This document shows, in pieces, positions 31,006 through 38,013 of a stretch of 49,250 nucleotides of DNA; the stretch's first letter is position 1; every line of letters begins with the position of its first letter. The translations under genes were made by a program, and so were the position numbers. Source of the stretch: Pseudomonadota bacterium (GTDB lineage Bacteria; Pseudomonadota; Gammaproteobacteria; Burkholderiales; Rhodocyclaceae). Under the pieces are notes generated by a model. That model was not told the DNA's origin. It was given only the letters and a program-made list of their open reading frames with translations, and made no database searches. The stretch lies in contig JAKOTN010000154.1 in NCBI GenBank assembly GCA_029776255.1, forward strand, positions 1 through 49,250. Reading direction: 5' to 3'.

Positions 31006-31694
31006 TCGTTTGCCAAGGAAAACTCCATCGACAGCACGAAGCGAAAATCTTTACCCTTCAGATTTCCAGGCATTTCCGTTGCCGCCGACGCGCGTTCAAG
31101 CATTGTTAGCGCTTCCTCGTCCAGCGCCGGTTGCCCGCTTGACTTTACAAGCGAGAGCATGGGCAGCGGCGTAGCAAAGCCGGCACTGACGACAATGTCG
31201 ACGCGACCTTGCCAACCGTGCTCACGGGCCAACGCCGAATAGCGCTTGAAGCGCCGCGCGGCCACGGCCAACGCAAAGCGGTAGTGCCGCAGATCCTCTG
31301 GATCGGCAATCTCATGCCGCTCATCAGAAGCCGTGGCCGCATGCAATGCTGGGCCGGGGCGCAACTCAACAATGGACGGCGCTTCCGGTGTCGCGGCTCG
31401 CATTCTTCCCATCACCTTGGGAACAAATCTTTCCGCGGGGGAGCGCCGAATCAGCAACTCGCCAATAGTTTTACCCCGCGACGTATCTTGCGGTTGTACA
31501 ACTATCGGAAAAGATGAATTTCCACTGATGTCGACCTGTCGCACACCGGCAAGATCCACCCGTATGATTTTTCTTTTCACAGAGAAATCAAAAGGCTGAA
31601 TAAACGGCACAGTAACGAGCACCACAGCGTGGCCGACGAGCGAACAAGCCAAGGCAATTAACAGCCGCCGCTCGCCACTAAAAACCGATGCCAT
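31002..31694 (-). CDS. TonB C-terminal domain (energy transducer-like) protein
   Basis: The 230-residue protein has an N-terminal membrane anchor (about residues 10-32, LLIALACSLVGHAVVLVTVP). It lacks the long Pro-rich spacer of classical TonB. The periplasmic C-terminal domain carries RFKRYSALAREHGWQGRVDI and SSGQPALDEEALTMLERA, which are typical TonB_C motifs. It probably interacts with an outer-membrane transporter or another envelope protein. No exbB, exbD or TonB-dependent receptor is next to it. It lies downstream of the cbb3 assembly genes on the same strand, separated by 184 bp without a recognised feature. Confidence 0.75.
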   Translation of the reverse strand: MASVFSGERRLLIALACSLVGHAVVLVTVPFIQPFDFSVKRKIIRVDLAGVRQVDISGNSSFPIVVQPQDTSRGKTIGELLIRRSPAERFVPKVMGRMRAATPEAPSIVELRPGPALHAATASDERHEIADPEDLRHYRFALAVAARRFKRYSALAREHGWQGRVDIVVSAGFATPLPMLSLVKSSGQPALDEEALTMLERASAATEMPGNLKGKDFRFVLSMEFSLAND

Positions 31695-31878
31695 GCCGTT
31701 TCATATCCGAATCCAGCGATACCGCTTCGTGACACCCCCTCCGGCCACAGAAAAACGCTTTACTCCTGGGGGGTAACATCTCGCCGCAACAACCAAATTT
31801 GAATTAACAGCAGACGGTATCGCGCCGCCATCTGCGCCGACAGCGGCCATACTTTTCTAGAAAGCAATTAAACCTGCC

Positions 31879-32019
31879 TTATTTCCTACTCAACTTCTCG
31901 TCTTCGCGTATTTTTTTGCTGAAAAAAAGCGAGAACCACACCGACATTCCAAGTACGAAAACAATGACGAACAAGCTAAATAAACCATAATCCGTCGACA
32001 GAAATAGATCCCAAGCCAT
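31879..32019 (-). CDS. Small membrane protein, DUF3149-like, 46 aa
   Basis: This short gene is easily missed. The ATG at 32019 has a very strong GGGAGGTGAAA ribosome-binding site. It encodes 46 residues beginning MAWDLFLSTDYGLFSLFVIV, with a membrane helix to about residue 33 and a basic C-terminal tail (FFSKKIREDEKLSRK). It resembles DUF3149, small single-helix proteins of betaproteobacteria. It starts 3 bp after the fixH stop, so it belongs to the ccoG-fixH operon and may be an assembly factor or small subunit of the cbb3 oxidase. Function is inferred only from position. Confidence 0.75.
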   Translation of the reverse strand: MAWDLFLSTDYGLFSLFVIVFVLGMSVWFSLFFSKKIREDEKLSRK

Positions 32020-32021
32020 TT

Positions 32022-32579
32022 TCACCTCCCATTATTGACTGAATTGCCACTGGAAACCGCAAGCGCGTTGTTAAATGCGTGCAGACGCAATGAAGGTTGT
32101 TTTTCAGGCACCCAATCGCCCAATAATCGCCATTCTTGCTTGATATCCTCTAACGCGATATGCCTTCGGCCAGCAAATGGTGCCATCTTCCCGCCGTACA
32201 CACCCCCTCCTTCAGAACCCAGCACGATAGTTTGATCAAACCCGGCTCGTGTGGGATGGGCGATACGGAGAATCAAACTGTCAGGTAACCGAACACCGCT
32301 ATTAGCGCGCAACAAAACGCGGATATGGTCGCCGGAGCCTCCCAGCACAGCTTCCGCCTCGATACCCAACTCGCCGGAGCGATGATCGCGCGCGGTACGC
32401 TGATTGACTGTCAGTCCTTGTTTGTAGTAATCGTCATCAACCAAACCGTCATTGCTGACCACCGCCAGATACGCCGTGTACACACCCGCCACGATGACCA
32501 ACATCGGCCCAAGCATCAGCAACCATGGCCAAGGTTCGCGGTACCACGGCTGGGTGTCGGTGTGAAATCTGGCATTCAT
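32022..32579 (-). CDS. ccoH: FixH/CcoH family cbb3 oxidase assembly protein
   Basis: This 185-residue inner-membrane protein has one N-terminal helix (WPWLLMLGPMLVIVAGVYTA). A periplasmic domain follows with the FixH block VDDDYYKQGLTVNQ. CcoH/FixH is needed for stable cbb3 oxidase assembly in other bacteria. The ATG at 32579 overlaps the ccoG stop by 4 bp (ATGA). The DUF3149-like small gene follows 3 bp downstream. Confidence 0.85.
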   Translation of the reverse strand: MNARFHTDTQPWYREPWPWLLMLGPMLVIVAGVYTAYLAVVSNDGLVDDDYYKQGLTVNQRTARDHRSGELGIEAEAVLGGSGDHIRVLLRANSGVRLPDSLILRIAHPTRAGFDQTIVLGSEGGGVYGGKMAPFAGRRHIALEDIKQEWRLLGDWVPEKQPSLRLHAFNNALAVSSGNSVNNGR

Positions 32580-34000
32580 GGCAGGAAAAAAGTCGCTTTC
32601 TCGTGCACCGCGATATCCTCGAAGTTTTCAGCCTTGACGTCGAAGAAAATTGGATTGGAGCCTTTCTTGCCGGCTTCAGGCTCGACACGAGCGGCAAGCA
32701 AAACGGTTTTCGATGATGCGGCGGGGATGTAGACATCGCGCTCGCCAACAATCTCGATACCATTCATACCGCTAACACTGATCAAATACCGATGCGCGGC
32801 CTCGTCGGTATTCGACAAATGCAAATTAAAGACATTTTCGATTCGACCGTCATCGGCTTCGCGTGAAAGCGTCGAACGGTCACGCAGCACATCCACTTTT
32901 AGCGGCACACGATGAGCGAGACTCCATGCCGCAGCCACGATGATCGCCATCAAAATGCTGGTGTACAGAATTGTTCGCGGTCGCAACAGATGCGCGACGA
33001 TTTCCCGCATCGTGTAATGTCTGGCCAAGGCGTTTTCCGTTGAATAGCGGATCAAACCGCGCGGTGACCCGACCTTGTCCATCACTTGATCACAAGCGTC
33101 TATACAAGCCGCGCAAGCGATGCATTCAAGTTGCAAGCCGTTGCGAATATCGATTCCCGTTGGACAGACCTGCACGCAAATACTGCAATCAACACAGTCG
33201 CCCAACGGTTGCGCCTTTACCATACCCCCCTTTTTCCGCGCTCCGCGTGGCTCGCCACGCTCGGGGTCGTAACTGATGATCAAGGTATCTGGGTCAAACA
33301 TCACGCCCTGAAAGCGCGCATAAGGACACATGTACTTGCAAACCTGCTCGCGCATGAAACCAGCCATCATGTAGAGGAAAGATGCGTAAAACAGCACCCA
33401 AAAGGTTTCCCAAGGCCCAAGATCAAAAGAAATCAGGCTCGCGAGCAGTTCCTTGATTGGCGTGAAATAGCCAACAAAAGTAACCCCTGTCCATAATGCG
33501 ACAAGCAACCACAACACATGTTTTGTGACTTTGAGGCGGAATTTTCGCGGATTCATTGCTTGCGCATCAAGCTTCATCCGGGCTGGGCGCTCACCCTCGA
33601 TCTTGCGCTCAATCCACATCAGGATTTCGGTGTAAACAGTTTGCGGGCAAGCATAGCCGCAAAACAAACGCCCCCCGATCGCCGTTACAAGAAAAAGGCC
33701 ATATGCAGAAACCACCAGCAAAATCGCCAGATAAATGACATCCTGCGGCCAGAAGACAAGGCCAAAGATATAGAATTTGCGTTCTAGAATGTGAAATAGA
33801 ACAGCCTGACGTCCATTCCATTCAAACCAGCACAAACCGTAAAACAGGGCTTGCGTCAGGAATACCATTGCCCATCGCCAATTGTTGAACAATCCGCTGA
33901 CGCTGCGCGCATAGACGGTTTTGTGTTTTTCGTACAATCCGTCGACATTGACGGGAGTTCCCTGCTGGGCCTTGGCTTTGGCGCTGGCCGCATCACTCAT
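32576..34000 (-). CDS. ccoG: Cytochrome c oxidase accessory protein CcoG (FixG/RdxA)
   Basis: This 474-residue membrane iron-sulfur protein is used in cbb3 oxidase maturation, probably in copper reduction. It has four or five membrane segments, the CGYACPQTVY motif and a ferredoxin-like double cluster region (CVDCSICVQVCPTGIDI and CIACAACIDACDQVMDK). A FixG C-terminal immunoglobulin-like domain ends the protein. The ATG at 34000 has GGAG 8 bases upstream. A near-consensus FNR box lies 68 bp upstream at class II distance from a -10-like hexamer, so the ccoG-fixH-small gene operon should be switched on at low oxygen, independently of ccoNOQP. Confidence 0.93.
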   Translation of the reverse strand: MSDAASAKAKAQQGTPVNVDGLYEKHKTVYARSVSGLFNNWRWAMVFLTQALFYGLCWFEWNGRQAVLFHILERKFYIFGLVFWPQDVIYLAILLVVSAYGLFLVTAIGGRLFCGYACPQTVYTEILMWIERKIEGERPARMKLDAQAMNPRKFRLKVTKHVLWLLVALWTGVTFVGYFTPIKELLASLISFDLGPWETFWVLFYASFLYMMAGFMREQVCKYMCPYARFQGVMFDPDTLIISYDPERGEPRGARKKGGMVKAQPLGDCVDCSICVQVCPTGIDIRNGLQLECIACAACIDACDQVMDKVGSPRGLIRYSTENALARHYTMREIVAHLLRPRTILYTSILMAIIVAAAWSLAHRVPLKVDVLRDRSTLSREADDGRIENVFNLHLSNTDEAAHRYLISVSGMNGIEIVGERDVYIPAASSKTVLLAARVEPEAGKKGSNPIFFDVKAENFEDIAVHEKATFFLP

Positions 34001-34040
34001 GATCTCAACTCCATTTCGCTCGGAATTACACCAAACGCTA

Positions 34041-34081
34041 ATATTAGAACTTAGCTCAGGTGAGAGTTTGACATGAATCAG
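34041..34081 (-). promoter_or_regulatory. FNR/Anr-type promoter of ccoG
   Basis: TTGAC-ATGA-ATCAG (34068-34081) matches the FNR palindrome TTGAT-N4-ATCAA at 8 of 10 bases. On the minus strand a -10-like TAATAT (complement of 34041-34046) is centred about 31 bp from the box centre. This is the geometry of a class II FNR promoter with the box near -41.5. The rest of the 317-bp ccoG-ccoP gap holds only the ccoP terminator. Confidence 0.65.
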
Positions 34082-34270
34082 CCGTGAAACACATTAAGCA
34101 GCGCATTTGCGAAGATCGCCAAACCATCATCCATCGTACCGAGAACACCCGGATCTTTTTTAAACAACGCGTGGCTACCTGGTACGAGAAAGAAACGTAG
34201 GAACGTCAAAACTCATGGTCCAACAGCGCCACGTCATCCAAGCACTTTTTTGACCACTCCTGACGCATTG

Positions 34271-34302
34271 AAAAAAGAAGCGGCCAAAGCCGCTTCTTTT
34301 TT
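34271..34302 (-). terminator. Terminator of the ccoNOQP operon
   Basis: AAAAAAGAAGCGGC and GCCGCTTCTTTTTT form a perfect 14-bp stem with a 4-base loop, just past the ccoP stop. The flanking A/T runs make it usable in both directions. Confidence 0.9.
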
Positions 34303-34317
34303 ATCACCTGAAATAGT

Positions 34318-35220
34318 TTACTTGCTGCCACCACCAAGGCTCAATACATACGCAGCCAGCACATGCACCTTACCCTCACCGAGAAACTCTTTCCACGCTG
34401 GCATCTGGTTGTTCCGGCCTTTGGTAATCGTTTCGATGATCGTCGCTTCCGAATTACCGTAGAGCCACGTCTTATCGGTCAGATTAGGCGCACCCAGAGC
34501 TTGCGTGCCTTTCGCTTCCGGACCGTGACAGCCTGAACATCCAACGGAATTGAAGGCTTCTTTACCCTTGGCGACCCGTACGGAGTCCGCGGTCAAGCCA
34601 GATAGCGAACGCACGTAGTTCGCCAGATCCTTGATGGTTTCCGCACCAAGTTGTGCATGCGACGGCATCACACCCATCCGACCATTGCTGATCGTCTCGA
34701 CGACCTGGGCCGGTTCGCCACCCCACAACCAGTCGTTATCGGTGAGATTCGGAAATCCCTTCGCGCCACGCGCATCCGCACCGTGGCATTGCATGCAGTA
34801 GGTCAGATACAAACGCTTGCCTGTTTCCACACCTTCCTTGTCCGCCGCGAGCGCCTTCAAATCCATTTTCAGGTACTTATCGTACATCGGCTTGATCTGG
34901 GCATCCACCTTCTCGATCTCTTTGGCATGCTGTCCGCCTGAAGACCAGTTCAATATCCCCTGATAAGCACCGAGAGCCGGAAACAGCGCGCAATAAACCA
35001 GTCCAAAAATCACCGTGATGTAAAACAACCACATCCACCACTTTGGCAACGGATTGTTGTATTCCTCCAGGGTCTCGTCCCAGACGTGGCCAGTGGTGTC
35101 GACCTTCCCTGCCGGCGGTGGTGAGCTTTGCGTCCATAGCAGCACTCCACAGGCAACGATGCTGATGAGTACGAGCAGAATGACGTACCAGTTCCAAAAC
35201 TGATTCACGAAATCGTTCAT
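34318..35220 (-). CDS. ccoP: cbb3-type cytochrome c oxidase subunit III (di-heme)
   Basis: The 300-residue subunit passes electrons from the bc1 complex or soluble cytochromes to the oxidase. It has two membrane segments near the N-terminus (WNWYVILLVLISIVACGVLL and the MWLFYITVIFGLVYCALFP region). Two periplasmic cytochrome c domains carry heme sites CMQCH (Cys142) and CSGCH (Cys228), and the Met ligand regions MGVMPSHAQ and NNQMPAWK are visible. Its ATG overlaps the ccoQ stop by 4 bp. A strong terminator follows. Confidence 0.96.
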   Translation of the reverse strand: MNDFVNQFWNWYVILLVLISIVACGVLLWTQSSPPPAGKVDTTGHVWDETLEEYNNPLPKWWMWLFYITVIFGLVYCALFPALGAYQGILNWSSGGQHAKEIEKVDAQIKPMYDKYLKMDLKALAADKEGVETGKRLYLTYCMQCHGADARGAKGFPNLTDNDWLWGGEPAQVVETISNGRMGVMPSHAQLGAETIKDLANYVRSLSGLTADSVRVAKGKEAFNSVGCSGCHGPEAKGTQALGAPNLTDKTWLYGNSEATIIETITKGRNNQMPAWKEFLGEGKVHVLAAYVLSLGGGSK

Positions 35221-35411
35221 GATGCTTTCCTTTGTCCGTTGCGATCCAGGCCCAACTCAACCCGATCCGCCTCTTCATCCGTAAAAGGCAACATCGCCGC
35301 TTCTTCAAAGCGCTTTTTGTTGCTCTTCACACCGTACGCCCACCAGACCACCCCTAGGAAGGTCAGAAAGGAGACGATGGTAACGATGGATCGCAGGTCG
35401 TTGATGTCCAT
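35217..35411 (-). CDS. ccoQ: cbb3-type cytochrome oxidase subunit CcoQ
   Basis: This 64-residue single-helix subunit (membrane part about residues 7-28, TIVSFLTFLGVVWWAYGVKS) has the cytosolic tail typical of CcoQ, with FEEAAMLPFTDEEADRVE. It stabilises the CcoNOP complex. It lies 4 bp after ccoO and overlaps ccoP by 4 bp. Confidence 0.92.
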   Translation of the reverse strand: MDINDLRSIVTIVSFLTFLGVVWWAYGVKSNKKRFEEAAMLPFTDEEADRVELGLDRNGQRKAS

Positions 35412-35415
35412 ATGC

Positions 35416-36030
35416 CTATTTGGCGTTCTTCATTTCAAGGCCCATGCCCTGCAAATACGCGATGAGGGCATCAAGTTCGCTCTTGCCTTCAAGCTGCTTT
35501 TTGGCGCCGGCGATTTCTTCATCGGTATAAGGAACACCGACAGTACGCAGGGCACGCATCTTGGCCTCAATGGTATTCGCGTCCGCCGGCGCCTTTTCGA
35601 GGAAGGCAAAGGCAGGCATGTTGGATTCTGGAACCACATCACGCGGATTGATCAGGTGGGCACGATGCCATTCATCCGAATAACGCGCGCCGACCCGATG
35701 CAAATCAGGACCCGTGCGCTTCGAACCCCACTGGAACGGATGGTCATAGACAAACTCGCCAGCCACCGAATAATGACCGTAGCGTTCCGTTTCAGCGCGA
35801 AATGGGCGAATCATCTGCGAATGGCAGAGGAAACATCCTTCGCGAATATACACATCACGCCCGGTCAAGCGTAGCGGGCTGTAAGGCTTCAGTCCGGTTA
35901 CCGGTTCCGTGGTCGACTTCTGAAAAAACAGCGGAACGATTTCCACCAGACCGCCGACGCTGACCACCAGCAGGGTCAGCAGCACCATCAAGGCGACATT
36001 GCGTTCGATTGAATCTTGCGTCAGTTTCAT
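35416..36030 (-). CDS. ccoO: cbb3-type cytochrome c oxidase subunit II (mono-heme)
   Basis: This membrane-anchored cytochrome c subunit has 204 residues. One N-terminal helix (about residues 12-34) is followed by a cytochrome c domain with the heme site in [10 protein letters not shown] (Cys66). The family segments [15 protein letters not shown] and [18 protein letters not shown] follow, and VPESNMPAF supplies the Met ligand. GAGG lies 7 bases before the ATG at 36030. It follows ccoN by 11 bp. Confidence 0.96.
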   Translation of the reverse strand: MKLTQDSIERNVALMVLLTLLVVSVGGLVEIVPLFFQKSTTEPVTGLKPYSPLRLTGRDVYIREGCFLCHSQMIRPFRAETERYGHYSVAGEFVYDHPFQWGSKRTGPDLHRVGARYSDEWHRAHLINPRDVVPESNMPAFAFLEKAPADANTIEAKMRALRTVGVPYTDEEIAGAKKQLEGKSELDALIAYLQGMGLEMKNAK

Positions 36031-36041
36031 TTCATTTCCTC

Positions 36042-37469
36042 TCAGGCGTGATGAGCAGCCGGCAGGAGGACGCGCGCGTCATCAACCGAACGGCCACTGG
36101 CAATGGTCTTGAACATGTTGTAAGCCATGACCAACATACCTGTCAGGAAAAGAACGCCACCGAGGAAGCGGATCGCCCAGAACGGATAGGACGCTTTAAC
36201 CGACTCCACGAAACTGTACGTCAACGTGCCGTCGGCATTGACAGCGCGCCACATCAATCCCTGCATCACGCCAGAGATCCACATCGACGCGATGTAGAGC
36301 ACCACGCCGATCGTCGCCACCCAGAAATGCACGGTGATGAGTTTGACGCTGAACATTTCCTGCTTGCCGAACAACCGCGGCAGCAAATAATAAATCGAGC
36401 CGATGGAAACCATCGCCACCCAACCCAAGGCACCCGAATGCACGTGTCCGATGGTCCAGTCGGTGTAATGCGACAGTGCGTTGACCGTCTTGATCGCCAT
36501 CATCGGCCCTTCGAAGGTGGACATGCCGTAAAACGACAGCGAAGTAATCAGGAACTTGAGGACCGGATCGTCACGCAACTTGTGCCAGGCGCCTGACAAG
36601 GTCATCACGCCATTGATCATCCCACCCCATGAAGGCGCCAGCAGGATCAATGAAAAAACCATTCCCAGCGACTGCGTCCAGTCCGGGAGCGCGGTGTAAT
36701 GAAGATGGTGAGGACCGGCCCACATGTAAGTGAAAATCAGCGCCCAAAAGTGGACTACCGACAAGCGATACGAATACACCGGCCGACCAGCCTGCTTCGG
36801 AACAAAGTAGTACATCATGCCGAGGAAGCCGGCGGTAAGGAAAAAGCCCACCGCGTTGTGTCCGTACCACCACTGCACCATGGCGTCCTGCACGCCGGCA
36901 TAAGCCGAATACGACTTGGTAAGGGTCACCGGGATGGCGGCGCTGTTAACCACGTGCAGCAGCGCGACGGCAAGAATAAAACCGCCATAGAACCAATTGG
37001 CGACATAAATGTGCGTTACCTTACGCTTGACGATGGTGCCGAAAAACACCACGGCGTAGGCCACCCAAACCAGGGTGATCAGGATGTCGATCGGCCATTC
37101 GAGTTCCGCGTATTCCTTGCCAGAAGTAATACCCAAAGGCAATGTCACCGCCGCAAGAACAATGACCAGTTGCCAACCCCAAAAGGTGAAAGCCGCCAGC
37201 GCGTCGGAAAAAATTCGCGTATGGCAGGTCCGCTGCACCACGTAATACGACGTGGCGAAAAGCGCGCAACCGCCGAAGGCGAAAATAACGGCATTGGTAT
37301 GCAAGGGACGCAGACGACCGAAATGCAGCCATCCCAGATTAAGTTCCGGCCAGACCAGTTGGGCAGCGATGATCACGCCGACCAACATCCCGACAATTCC
37401 CCATATGACGGTCATGACGGCGAACTGCCGCACCACCTTGTAGTTGTATGTTGACTGAGTTTCCGACAT
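36042..37469 (-). CDS. ccoN: cbb3-type cytochrome c oxidase catalytic subunit I
   Basis: CcoN is the proton-pumping, oxygen-reducing heme b/b3-CuB subunit of the high-affinity terminal oxidase. At 475 residues it has the normal length and about twelve membrane helices. Visible ligand regions are [15 protein letters not shown] (heme b His), [20 protein letters not shown] (CuB His and the cross-linked Tyr region), [18 protein letters not shown] (CuB His pair) and [15 protein letters not shown] (heme His residues). GAGGTGAG precedes the ATG. A near-perfect FNR box at 37572-37585 should induce the operon at low oxygen. Confidence 0.97.
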   Translation of the reverse strand: MSETQSTYNYKVVRQFAVMTVIWGIVGMLVGVIIAAQLVWPELNLGWLHFGRLRPLHTNAVIFAFGGCALFATSYYVVQRTCHTRIFSDALAAFTFWGWQLVIVLAAVTLPLGITSGKEYAELEWPIDILITLVWVAYAVVFFGTIVKRKVTHIYVANWFYGGFILAVALLHVVNSAAIPVTLTKSYSAYAGVQDAMVQWWYGHNAVGFFLTAGFLGMMYYFVPKQAGRPVYSYRLSVVHFWALIFTYMWAGPHHLHYTALPDWTQSLGMVFSLILLAPSWGGMINGVMTLSGAWHKLRDDPVLKFLITSLSFYGMSTFEGPMMAIKTVNALSHYTDWTIGHVHSGALGWVAMVSIGSIYYLLPRLFGKQEMFSVKLITVHFWVATIGVVLYIASMWISGVMQGLMWRAVNADGTLTYSFVESVKASYPFWAIRFLGGVLFLTGMLVMAYNMFKTIASGRSVDDARVLLPAAHHA

Positions 37470-37544
37470 GGACTCACCTCGTTTTTGACTAAAAACCGGC
37501 TCTCACCGCCCCAAATGCCCTCACCAAGAGCACTGACTTTGCGA

Positions 37545-37585
37545 ATGCTATTCTAATGCTTGAGGAAGAATTTGACACAGATCAA
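37545..37585 (-). promoter_or_regulatory. FNR/Anr-type promoter of ccoNOQP
   Basis: TTGAC-ACAG-ATCAA (37572-37585) matches the FNR palindrome at 9 of 10 bases. A -10-like TAGCAT on the minus strand (complement of 37545-37550) is centred 31 bp away, the class II arrangement. The predicted transcript start is near 37538, giving a leader of about 70 bases. Confidence 0.7.
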
Positions 37586-37617
37586 GCTCCCATGCCATGG
37601 CGGGAACGCCTTGTGCG

Positions 37618-37645
37618 AAAAAAAAGGGTGCGCCTAGACGCACCC
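37618..37645 (-). terminator. Intrinsic terminator downstream of ccoIS
   Basis: On the minus strand GGGTGCG and CGCACCC (7-bp stem, 6-base loop) are followed by eight T's (complement of 37618-37625). It separates ccoI-ccoS from the FNR-controlled ccoNOQP promoter directly downstream. Confidence 0.88.
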
Positions 37646-37757
37646 AAACCCCAACAGAGAATCCCAAAATTGCACCACCCCCAAAAACCGGTGCCGCCTT
37701 CCCGCGCTATCCAGAGCGGATTATCTCAGCCCGAAACGGCCGTTTTCTTGACTTACG

Positions 37758-38003
37758 TCAAGAGTCGCGCTTTTCGGGTGAACAAGCGCCACCCGAGCGG
37801 CTATCGCCGTGCGAGCCGTCGCCGACCGTCGATTTATCGTGCGCAACCGCGCTGGACAGTGGTTTGTCGTCATCCATGAGAATACGGTAGCCAGGCCCTT
37901 CGAGATCGTCGAATTGGCCACTGCGCAGCGACCACCAAAAGGCGACGCCAATCAAGAAGACCAGAACGATTGAAATCGGAATCAGGAGATAGAGGGTTTC
38001 CAT
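37758..38003 (-). CDS. ccoS: cbb3-type oxidase assembly protein CcoS
   Basis: The 81-residue protein has one N-terminal helix (METLYLLIPISIVLVFLIGV) and the CcoS signature FWWSLRSGQFDDLEGPGYRI. The last 30 residues are polar and not conserved. CcoS is needed for heme and copper insertion into CcoN in other bacteria. It lies 10 bp after ccoI on the same strand, a standard pairing, and is followed by a strong terminator. Confidence 0.93.
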   Translation of the reverse strand: METLYLLIPISIVLVFLIGVAFWWSLRSGQFDDLEGPGYRILMDDDKPLSSAVAHDKSTVGDGSHGDSRSGGACSPEKRDS

Positions 38004-38013
38004 GCGTGTTCAA

